From Sphaerolaimus hirsutus (taxonomy: Eukaryota > Nematoda > Chromadorea > Monhysterida > Sphaerolaimidae): a stretch of DNA of 64,000 bases. The translations under genes were made by a program, and so were the position numbers. The stretch spans positions 10,606,529 through 10,670,528 of the forward strand of contig OZ038451.1 of NCBI GenBank assembly GCA_964036195.1, written 5' to 3'. This document shows, piece by piece, positions 43,601 to 51,800 of the stretch (positions are counted from its first letter, which is position 1; each line of letters starts with the position of its first letter). Under the pieces are notes generated by a model that was not told the origin of the DNA, searched no databases, and was given only the letters and a program-made list of their open reading frames with translations.

Positions 43601-45136
43601 GCACCAGTTGACATTTGGTGTCGATGTCAACTAGCGTGTGTGGACCCTTTGCTTCATGAAATATTCTGGTTCGGCTTACTTTTGAGTTCCTCGCTGTTCT
43701 CTGGGAAGTGTACATTTTTAAGTGTTTCTTTTTATAGTTCTCTGACTGCACACTTTATAAATATACTGTATCCCATCTGAGCTAAAAACAAAAATATTCT
43801 CATAAAATTACATTGCTTTCGCTATCGGTGAGCTTTGGTGCACCACTTTTCACATGACTTAGTTGTCGCAGCTCAGTCGACAATGCTGCGGCAACATACA
43901 TATTTTAAATGCCTATAACTTATAAACCACGAGTTCAAATTATTATTAGTACAACTTGACACGTATGCTTCACTACTTTTTTCACAAATACGCAAGTTTT
44001 TCCTCGAAATATGAAACATAAAAAAATGTCATCACTAATTTATGAGCATGTGCCTCTGTGCATGTTTACCCGCTGTGCATGTCAGGGGTATTCTAGATTT
44101 TTATCCTCCAGGGGGTTGGATAGATAGCTAATCGCTCCTCTGGATAGATAGCTGGGAAAAATTTTTTGGGGGGTTTGCGAGGGTTCAATATATAGGCTTT
44201 TTGAGATGTAGGAAAAAAAAGTATAAAAATCGATAAAAAAATTACTGAAAATCGGTATATAAGCACATATAAATACAACAAAAAATAGCTGAAAATAAAC
44301 AATAAAACACATGAACTAGTGATTTTGAAGGTGAAAATCTATAAAAATGTATAAAAATTAGAGCTTTTGAGTGAAAATTAGGGTCTACATGCACACCGGG
44401 TTTACATGCGCAGAAGGCTTCGGTCCCAATTTATCCTCTAAACACCGCCATCATCTAGACGGCAGCGAGCTGGTGTGGGTAGGCGACTCGGCCGACCCGA
44501 CGGTGCCCAAGCGCTTTGCTGTTCTTCTGGTGGTGCTGTCTCGGTTCTGGCGTCAGCTGCTCGCCGCCATGGACACCATCAACCACGCCGCCAGGCACGA
44601 ACTGCAGAAGGTTGTTGGGGGGTGGGGACTTGGGGACTTTTGATGAACCATTTTGAAATACGTTTTAGGTACCTGGTAAATGCGTCAAATGCGAATGCGA
44701 ATGCGAAGGTGTCAAATGCGGTGGGGTAAATTTCGGAAAATGCGGTGTACGATACGGTAAATTTTTCACATTTGCGGTACGGTATGGTGAATTCTGTCAC
44801 GCCAGTACCTGGTGTGAAATTTCATTACCCATCCAGACAGTAAAAGCTGCCAAACATGCCGAATGGCGTTCGTTTGAACGTCTATCCTTTTGAACAATTT
44901 CTTTTTTTAATTCAGAGGTGCTTTCCGTTCGTGTATAGAGCAAGCATCACTGATAGTGATTTTACGCGCACTGGATTTGACGAACATGTCTGTTACAGGC
45001 TTTAGGCGATCTCGACGAGACAGTGCAAGATCTTCACACATTTTTCGGCCAGGGTTCGCAGTCCGGCCGCTCGACCACCAAACAAACAGTTGCCGCGGCT
45101 GTGTCCATTGCTCGGGAAAAAATGAAATCTGATTGA
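34615..45136 (+). CDS. Multi-exon coiled-coil protein, unidentified
   Basis: Exons by splice motif and phase: 34615-34707, 35104-35211, 35670-35948, 36261-36365, 36661-36781, 36865-36973, 37188-37320, 37506-37731, 37916-38097, 38483-38553, 40098-40331, 40430-40806, 42394-42467 (doubtful), 42904-43006, 43310-43474, 44414-44610 and 44999-45136 (stop). Residues ~75-220 look like a coiled coil (QRMREQETLISKQEEDLSSL, LKQYQDKTEQLRHDL). The middle is low-complexity and basic (PKKRARLKSPPK, NLS-like) then acidic (DESDDSDADG). The C-terminus is helical (AALANMVVELVDSVEKL). Coding GC3 is high, unlike the introns. Start MSMDTDLALLMKRYGY follows TGCAG, so either an upstream exon or a trans-splice site is possible. 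I do not recognise a family; a centrosomal, nuclear-scaffold or checkpoint protein would fit but is a guess. Phases around the 7th-8th, 10th-11th and 13th exons are uncertain. Confidence 0.72.
35246..35464. mobile_element. ACTAGTTGACA-family MITE at exon 2/3 of coiled-coil gene
   Basis: Inverted ends GGCTCCCACACACTAGTTGA / TCAACTAGAGTGTTGGAGCC are flanked by a 5-bp duplication CAATG (35241-35245, 35465-35469). The left insertion point lies in sequence that still reads in the exon 2 frame. Confidence 0.85.
35472..35708. mobile_element. CCTACACACACTAG MITE contributing a splice acceptor
   Basis: Perfect ~27-bp inverted ends CCTACACACACTAGTTTTCA...TGAAAACTAGTGTGTGTAGG, two bases from the preceding element's TSD. 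The proposed acceptor for exon 3 (TTTTCAG at 35663-35669) and its first 13 codons (FSHEVTVKTSVCR) lie inside this element. Confidence 0.85.
36120..36240. repeat. GATAGATAGCT-family fragment in intron
   Basis: Two GGATAGATAGCTGGGCG phrases and a C-run followed by CGGAACCCCTG lie just before the exon at 36261. Shared with 13340-13560 and 38150-38430. Confidence 0.5.
36376..36584. mobile_element. ACTAGTTGACA-family MITE in intron
   Basis: Ends GGCGGCCCACACACTAGTTG / CAACTAGTGTGCGGGCCGCC lie within the intron 36366-36660, starting 11 bases after the donor. Confidence 0.85.
36974..37187 (+). mobile_element. Intron formed by a GTGCCAGTCCC-family element
   Basis: The whole 214-bp intron is one TIR element. 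The left end GTGTCAATCCCAGACCCTG supplies the GT donor. The right end CAGTGTCTGGGACTGCGCCCAG supplies the AG acceptor. Arms (AAAATGCCATGTAAAATG against CATTTTACAGGGCATTTTAC) extend far inwards. Flanking exons join AAA CGC GTC AG / G ACA ACG in frame. Confidence 0.85.
37732..37924 (+). mobile_element. Second element-derived intron of the same family
   Basis: The left end GTGCTTCTCCCAGACCCTG begins at the GT donor after GCG CCG GCT G. The right end CCAGTGTTTGTGAGTGCCCC closes the TIR and is followed by CTGGTG, which also precedes the left end. Exact excision joins GCT G / GT GTT GCC in frame. A canonical acceptor TGTGAG at 37915 keeps the same frame with three extra codons. Confidence 0.75.
38150..38430. 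repeat. GATAGATAGCT-family element in intron
   Basis: CCCCCCGGGGGTTGGATGGAT and GGAGGGATAGATAGCTGG at the left, and GACAGATAGATAGCTCGGCG and CATTCGAAACCCCTGATG at the right, suggest a loosely inverted element. The interior GTTTACAAGCACATATAG is shared with 22680-22700 and 44255-44275. Confidence 0.55.
38638..39076. mobile_element. TA-type MITE, composite of C-run copies
   Basis: Outer ends TACCGTATTACCTCGAATTA / TATTTCGAGGTAATACGGTA, with inner CCCCCCCTCGAAATACCCC and TAATAAACCCCC segments at both ends. The core includes TACGTCATGTA repeats. TA on both sides. Confidence 0.8.
39099..39619. mobile_element. TA-type element (TACCGTATTTCTCCAATCAAAG)
   Basis: Left TACCGTATTTCTCCAATCAA and right TTGATCGGAGAAATACGGTA are inverted ends. 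Both are backed by GCACCCCGGGTGCTTTAC-type palindromes. TA target duplication. Confidence 0.85.
41050..42780. repeat. Large inverted repeat of ACATGTTGTGGAA / AAAGTAACATG units
   Basis: About 260 bases at 41050-41312 (CGCTACTCATCTATG, TTGACATGTTGTGGAAAGTG, GGTGAAAGTAACATG, CGGTCGCAAGTTGTAACTC) are mirrored at 42515-42780. The arms enclose about 1.2 kb that includes a GTGCCAGTCCC element (41763) and the doubtful exon at 42394. It may itself be a long-TIR transposon; no TSD was assigned. Confidence 0.85.
41763..41930. mobile_element. GTGCCAGTCCC-family element
   Basis: Ends GGGGGCACCCCCAGACCCTG and CAGGGTCTGGGAGTGGCACC are well preserved inverted repeats. The central hairpin is CAAAGTGTCAAAAGTACATA through GACTTTTGACACTATGC. 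It lies inside a long intron. Confidence 0.85.
43008..43250. mobile_element. GTGCCAGTCCC-family element at an intron 5' end
   Basis: The left part GGTCGGGTGCCTGCCACTCA overlaps the proposed donor (A/GTTGGT at 43007). The right part ends CAGTGTCGAGCGCCCC. Interior arms TGTAAAATGTCCTGAAAAATTG / CAATTTTGCAGGCATTTTAC. Another 60 bases separate it from the acceptor at 43309. Confidence 0.7.
43486..43646. mobile_element. ACTAGTTGACA-family MITE in intron
   Basis: Ends GCCCCACACACGCTAGTTGA / TCAACTAGCGTGTGTGGACC with a 5-bp duplication CTTTG (43481-43485, 43647-43651). A long, nearly perfect hairpin: GACACCAAATGTCAACTGGT pairs with ACCAGTTGACATTTGGTGTC. It lies six bases past the exon boundary at 43474. 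Confidence 0.9.
44051..44416. mobile_element. TIR element (CTCTGTGCATGTTTACCCGC) supplying a splice acceptor
   Basis: Sister of 22452-22843. Its right end GGGTTTACATGCGCAGAAGGC contains the AG acceptor of the exon beginning 44414, so the 3' splice site of this intron lies in the transposon terminus. Confidence 0.78.
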
Positions 45137-45435
45137 TTATATTTATTTGTTTTTTTTGTTTTTTTAAGTGCTTTATCTGAGGCAGATCGACCTGTAGTTT
45201 CAGTTTTGGTTGATATTTACCTCTGTTTTTATTTTTGCAGTAGTAATGCTAATCGGATCCAGAGATATTTGTAGAAACGTTGGCAGTGTTGCTCTTGCTT
45301 GATTTTTGGCAACTGATTTTTTGTAGCACATAAATATTTATATGCTAACTCTGATATTTAATTATGTGAGCATTTCACTGCTATTTATTGTAAAAATATG
45401 ATATTTTATTTCTGCCGTTTTTTATAAAAGTCAGA

Positions 45436-45441
45436 AATAAA
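45436..45441 (+). terminator. Polyadenylation signal AATAAA for coiled-coil gene
   Basis: AATAAA 300 bases after the TGA stop at 45134-45136, in AT-rich 3' sequence. Confidence 0.5.
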
Positions 45442-45655
45442 TGTTCGTCAGAAATACACATAAATTCGTAAACACACAGGGGCGGTGCCATCTGGGCCAT
45501 TGATTTCACCTGTTATGCACATTTTGTTCGCCTCTACTCGATTGCATCGTTCAGTTGCTTTAAATGATTGGCTGTTAAATACCCGTCTTTCGTTTGGATC
45601 ATTTCCCTCGTGCACGTGATTAGTGATCAAAAAGCGCCAGGATATTGGCGCCAAG

Positions 45656-46092
45656 CAGGGACCTAGCCAGTATTTTTGAGCGGGGGGGGGGGGGCGGATC
45701 GTATACGGAGCCCGGCGAACGGGGGGGGGGGCGGCGCCCCCCCTAAAATTTTACCTCTGTAGTAGGGAAATGGCGCCATTCGTAGGCGCCACGCCATGGC
45801 GTCACTGGCGTTGTCATTGGCGCCAAAACAGCAGTATACGTCTGTATTTTACAGGCATTTACAGCGACATGGACACGAGTTGAGTCCATTTTTACTGGCT
45901 TTGTGGTCGCGGTGATCGGTAAGCCGAAAATACATGTTGTGAAGGGTAAATGCGCGCTTGCGCGCAAAATTTTTTCAAACTGTCGGCAAAATCGTCCTCT
46001 GAAAGCGCCATTTCTGGCACATTTTTTGGGCCGGCCCGGGAATGGGGGGGGGGCGGCCGCCCCCCCCGCCCCCCCCCCTGGCTACGTCCTTG
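45656..46092. mobile_element. hAT-type element with G-run/C-run arms
   Basis: Third copy of the 21906-22337 family. Termini CAGGGACCTAGCCAG / CTGGCTACGTCCTTG with a perfect 8-bp duplication GCGCCAAG (45648-45655, 46093-46100). It inserted into or next to a GGCGCC-rich sequence that continues to about 46230. Confidence 0.92.
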
Positions 46093-46440
46093 GCGCCAAG
46101 CGCCATGGCGCTTTTTCGATCCCAAGCTCCATGTCGCTTTTTGCATTGGCGCTGGCACTAAGCGTCAGCGCCAAGTAATGTTGTCGCGTAAAAATTTCGC
46201 CATGGCGCCACAGCAGTCGCCATGGCGCTTTTACACGTGATCCCCCATTCAAGCAGATTGGCGTTTCGACTGCTCGCCTGTTTTGCTCGCAGTTATTGCT
46301 GCGATTTTTTTTATGCGCTGGCCTGGTTTTGCATGTTGAATTCCCGCGTATATAAACATGTAGCGGAAGATTTCCTGTTTCACTTGTCATTTCAGAAAAA
46401 CTACTGTGGAAAACGTTTGATGATTTCATGAGAAACCACC

Positions 46441-46462
46441 ACGTCACACACACACACACACA
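46441..46462. repeat. (CA)n microsatellite
   Basis: A short run of about nine CA dinucleotides. Confidence 0.9.
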
Positions 46463-47084
46463 GTGTAAAACTAAATACAAACAAATTTGTATAAGACAAA
46501 AAAAAATTTTACGACTTAAGACAATCAATGAGAAACGGGACTGGCCACTGGTATTTTTACATCGATGGATGCTTCACATTATAATGAGGAAAAACAGAAA
46601 ATGTATATATCATTCTTGTAATCGTTTGAATTTGTATGTTTTTCCATCCTTTTACAATCTCCCAGTAATTCACAAATCCAAATCCATTTGCTTATTTGGA
46701 ACCTATACTCTGGTTACTTTACACCCTGCACGCGTGGTTCCCGCTGGGAGTGTGCCAACGATGGTTAGCGCGTGCGAGTTTAATAAAAAGATGACAAAAT
46801 TGATTGTTGTTATAATGTTATTCATTTACATATTCACATTGATGAATTTTCCATCTTTTTACGGAAATCGCGTGACTTAACAATCATTGGCACGCTTCCA
46901 ACACGAGACATAAATCAGTGCGACGGCAGAGTATCATGTACGCCGAGTATACAAGAAATGCCCAGTAAAAAGTTCATGCCTATTGCCTTCGAGTTTGCTG
47001 ACACGGGCTGGGTAATTTGGTGACGGTTCTGCAACAGGCAAAGTAAAATATTAAATGATAGAAGCATCATAATTTGCTAAGTGG

Positions 47085-47275
47085 GAAGTCAAGAGGCAAG
47101 TAAAAACTTGAGAGACAAATTGCAAATAACAAGAAAATGTAATTATAATAAATGTACTGCTTCAATGACTATCCTCAGGATTTCAGTGGACTGTGCCATT
47201 TTTTCATTTTCATTACATTTTCTTGTCATTTGCCATTTGTCTCTCAACATTTGAGTTTCCTCTTACGTTTTACTT
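47085..47275. repeat. Imperfect hairpin with AACAAGAAAATGTAAT arms
   Basis: GAGAGACAAATTGCAAATAA and AACAAGAAAATGTAAT (47107-47145) are mirrored by ATTACATTTTCTTGTCATTT and GCCATTTGTCTCTC (47211-47246). Probably a small decayed MITE. Confidence 0.65.
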
Positions 47276-47419
47276 CACTCTTAACACACGGGATGTCAAC
47301 TGTTGCGGTGTCAACTCGATTTTAGTTCAAATTATGTCGCAGGACAACTTTCAAGTGCACGTACGGCAAAGTCGACGAGGATGTATTGCCATGTGCATTT
47401 TAACATGGTTTCGCCGATC

Positions 47420-47599
47420 TAGTAATGGCGCTAGCGCCATTTGAGGGGGCCATGGGACGCCGCGCCATTGGCGCCCTTTTCTTATGGCGCCTGGCGCTCT
47501 GTTTTTGAAATGCGCCATGGCGGCCTTGGCGCTTGGCGCCCATTTCCCGTGGCGCACTTGGCGCCTGACACCTTTTTTTCTGGCGCTTTTCCATCACTA
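47420..47599. mobile_element. Short GGCGCC-rich hAT-type element
   Basis: Ends TAGTAATGGCG and TTCCATCACTA with flanks CGCCGATC / CGCAGATC (7 of 8 match). It is a deletion relative of 29548-30419 that keeps only the GGCGCC arms. Confidence 0.75.
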
Positions 47600-47648
47600 C
47601 GCAGATCATAAATTTTTAGTTGATGTGCTACGCAAACTAGTGCAAATG

Positions 47649-48295
47649 AAGGGTGTGCTTATAAAAGTACCGATCTACAAAAAATCGATTTTGAGAAAAT
47701 CGCGATTGAGAGTTTGGAGCATGCAATACCCATACATGGGTATTGGGTATGGGAATATCCACATGCATGAGTATAATCATTGATTATACACATAACACTA
47801 GCTATATAAAATTTAGGGAATTGTATTTTTGTAGTACAGTACATTTTAAAGGAACAAATTGGTAATAGCATGTAGATCGGTATTTTTTAAAGCACAAAAT
47901 TAGAAAGCTGTAGATCGGTACTTTTACCCATAATAAAAAAGCACAAAATAAGTTTTTGCGCAACCGGACACCGATCTGACATCGGTACTTTTAGAAGCAC
48001 AAAAAATAATGTGCAGATCAGTACATTTAAAAGAACAATTTTGAAAAAAGTGTGTAGATCGGTACTTTTAAAGACACAAAAGCTGAAAAAGCTTGTAGAT
48101 CGGTACTTTTAAAATTTCAAAAACTGTATTTTGCGATTTTTTTTGCTTTTTTCGACCCCCCATATCTCAAAATTGAATTTCGCACCCCTTACATATTATA
48201 TATATTTTTGAAGCGCATTTTTATGGGGACCCCAAAAATGGTCCTAACTCAAATTTGAAAAATTTGTAGATCGGTACTTTTAGAAGCACACCCTT
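47649..48295. mobile_element. TIR element with repeated GTAGATCGGTACTTTTA motif
   Basis: Ends AAGGGTGTGCTTATAAAAGT / ACTTTTAGAAGCACACCCTT, extended by GTAGATCGGT pairing, with a 6-bp duplication CAAATG on both sides. The motif GTAGATCGGTACTTTTA or a close variant recurs about seven times inside. Confidence 0.85.
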
Positions 48296-48387
48296 CAAAT
48301 GCACATGTCAATGTAAATTCCTTTTCGGCTTTGCCGCATGTGCACATGAAAATTATCCTGTTACCTGCCATATTAGTCATCCTTATT

Positions 48388-48680
48388 AGGATGAGTCATT
48401 CTTGATCTCTATCAACTGTAGTTGACAGTCACCTGACTCTAGAAAACTCAAATGCATCCAAAGCTAATTTAAATTGGTGTTTTGAGAGGAAGTGCACCAT
48501 TTCTGCATCATTTTACAGTTCATTACATTTGCACAAAATGGCTCTGTGCACAATGGTTTTCAATCAAATCTTTCAATTTTTAGCTTCAAACTCATTTGAT
48601 GTTTCTAGGATGAGTCATTCTTCATCTCTATCAACTGTAGTTAACAGTCACCTCATTCTAGAATACTCAAATGCATTCAA
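48388..48680 (+). repeat. Pair of ~75-bp direct repeats
   Basis: 48388-48459 and 48608-48680 both contain AGGATGAGTCATTCTT, ATCTCTATCAACTGTAGTT and ACTCAAATGCATYCAAAG, about 220 bases apart. Confidence 0.85.
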
Positions 48681-48889
48681 AGATATGTAAACGTATTTAC
48701 TCAGTACTTGAGTGAATATGATGTTTTAAGCAGAGTTGTTCAAATTGTCATACTTTTTTGAAAGTATATGTAAATATAAAGTATTTATTTTTACTCACCC
48801 CTGAGTACAGAATATGTAAAGTAATTTTTTTTTCTTCTCACATTTACCATTTTGTGCACTTTACATTTTTATCATTGTGCTCACTCTCA

Positions 48890-51800
48890 CGTTTACTGCT
48901 TCGAGCACACTAACATTTCTAGCTTCACACACTCTCACATTTGCAGCTTTGCGCACTCTCACATTTGCAGCTTCTCGCACTCTCACATTTGCAGCTTCGC
49001 GCACTCTCACGTTTACAGCTTTGCACACTCTCACATTTGCAGCCTCGCGCACTCTCACGTTTGCAGCTTCGCGCACTCTCACATTTGCAGCCTCGCGCAC
49101 TCTCACATTTACAGCTTCACGCAGTCTCACATTTGCAGCTTCGCGCACTCTCATATTTGCAGCTTCAAGCACTCTCACGTTTACAGCTTCGCGCACTCTC
49201 ACATTTGCAGCTTCAAGCACTCTCACGTTTACAGCTTCGCGCACTCTCACATTTGCAGCTTCAAGCACTCTCACATTTGCAGCTTCGCGCACTCTCACAT
49301 TTGCAGCTTCGCGCACTCTCACATTTGCAGCTTCGCGCACTCTCACATTTGCATCTTCGCGCACTCTCACGTTTGCAGCTTTGCGCACTCTCACATTTGC
49401 AGCTTCAAGCACTCTCACATTTGCATCTTCGCGCACTCTCACGTTTGCAGCTTTGCACACTCTCACATTTGCAGCTTCAAGCACTATCACGTTTACAGCT
49501 TCGCGCACTCTCACATTTGCAGATTCAAGCACTCTCACGTTTGCAGCTTCGCGCACTCTCACATTTGCAGCTTCGCGCAGTCTCACATTTGCAGCTTCGC
49601 GCACTCTCACATTTGCATCTTCGCGCACTCTCACGTTTGCAGCTTTGCGCACTCTCATATTTGCAGCTTCGAGCACTCTCACGTTTGCAGCTTTGCGCAC
49701 TCTCACATTTGCAGCTTTGCGCACTCTCACGTTTACAGCTTCGCGCACTCTCACATTTGCAGCTTAGCGCACTCTCACATTTAATCAACTTCACTTCACA
49801 AATTAAATTAACGAGATTAAATGAGTGATTTTAAGAGATAATTCTGTAGAAATATTTCAAAAATAGACACCTATACTTTTTTCCAAGAAAACATACTTTA
49901 GTAGTATTTTATCTTTCTTAATGAAAAACGGAATACTTTGTTTATGTATTATGAAACATTTATTTCCAACGGAATTATTCCAGAACATACATTATAGTGT
50001 TTATAAACTGTTAAAACGTTCAAAGTGTGATATTTATGTCCATTGGGAACGTATTACATGAGAAACATTCACTGCATTCATAAAGAAATAAATATAAATA
50101 AAGCATAAAAGCTGCATTTTCAAAAAACCTATATATTGTGCCCAAACGAGCATAAGCCGCACCAGGAACTCTCAATTGAGCTTATCACGTATTATGCACA
50201 CTCTCACATTTGCAGCTTCAAGCACTATCACGTTTACAGCTTCGCGCACTCTCACATTTGCAGATTCAAGCACTCTCACGTTTGCAGCTTCGCGCACTCT
50301 CACATTTGCAGCTTCGCGCAGTCTCACATTTGCAGCTTCGCGCACTCTCACATTTGCATCTTCGCGCACTCTCACGTTTGCAGCTTTGCGCACTCTCATA
50401 TTTGCAGCTTCGAGCACTCTCATGTTTGCAGCTTTGCGCACTCTCACGTTTGCAGCTTTGCGCACTCTCACATATTCAGCTTCAAGCACTCTCACGTTTA
50501 CAGCTTTGCGCACTCTCACGTTTGCAGCTTTGCGCACTCTCACGTTTACAGCTTCGCGCACTCTCACATTTGCATCTTCGCGCACTCTCACATTTGCATC
50601 TTCGCGCACTCTCACATTTACAGCTTCGCGCAGTCTCACATTTGCAGCTTTGCGCACTCTCATATTTGCAGCTTCAAGCACTCTCACGTTTACAGCTTCG
50701 CGCAGTCTCACATTTGCAGCTTTGCGCACTCTCATATTTGCAGCTTCAAGCACTCTCACGTTTACAGCTTTGCGCAGTCTCACATTTGCAGCTTTGCGCA
50801 CTCTCATATTTGCAGCTTCAAGCACTCTCACGTTTACAGCTTCGCGCACTCTCACATTTGCATCTTCGCGCACTCTCACATTTGCAGCTTTGCGCACTCT
50901 CATATTTGCAGCTTCGCGCACTCTCACATTTGCAGCTTAGCGCACTCTCACATTTAATCAACTTCACTTCACAAATTAAATTAACGAGATTAAATGAGTG
51001 ATTTTAAGAGATAATTCTGTAGAAATATTTCAAAAATAGACACCTATACTTTTTTCCAAGAAAACATACTTTACTAGTATTTTATCTTTCTTAATGAAAA
51101 ACGGAATACTTTGTTTATGTATTATGAAACATTTATTTCCAACGGAATTATTCCAGAACATACATTATAGTGTTTATAAACTGTTAAAACGTTCAAAGTG
51201 TGATATTTATGTCCATTGGGAACGTATTACATGAGAAACATTCACTGCATTCATAAAGAAATAAATATAAATAAAGCATAAAAGCTGCATTTTCAAAAAA
51301 CCTATATATTGTGCCCAAACGAGCATAAGCCGCACCAGGAACTCTCAATTGAGCTTATCACGTATTATGCACACTCTCACATTTGCAGCTTCAAGCACTA
51401 TCACGTTTACAGCTTCGCGCACTCTCACATTTGCAGATTCAAGCACTCTCACGTTTGCAGCTTCGCGCACTCTCACATTTGCAGCTTCGCGCAGTCTCAC
51501 ATTTGCAGCTTCGCGCACTCTCACATTTGCATCTTCGCGCACTCTCACGTTTGCAGCTTTGCGCACTCTCATATTTGCAGCTTCGAGCACTCTCACGTTT
51601 GCAGCTTTGCGCACTCTCACGTTTGCAGCTTTGCGCACTCTCACATATTCAGCTTCAAGCACTCTCACGTTTACAGCTTTGCGCACTCTCACGTTTGCAG
51701 CTTTGCGCACTCTCACGTTTACAGCTTCGCGCACTCTCACATTTGCATCTTCGCGCACTCTCACATTTGCATCTTCGCGCACTCTCACATTTACAGCTTC

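Larger units (their letters stand above)
46231..47411. other. Non-coding stretch, no gene seen
   Basis: Apart from the microsatellite at 46441 and the hairpin at 47085-47275, nothing is recognised. Confidence 0.45.
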
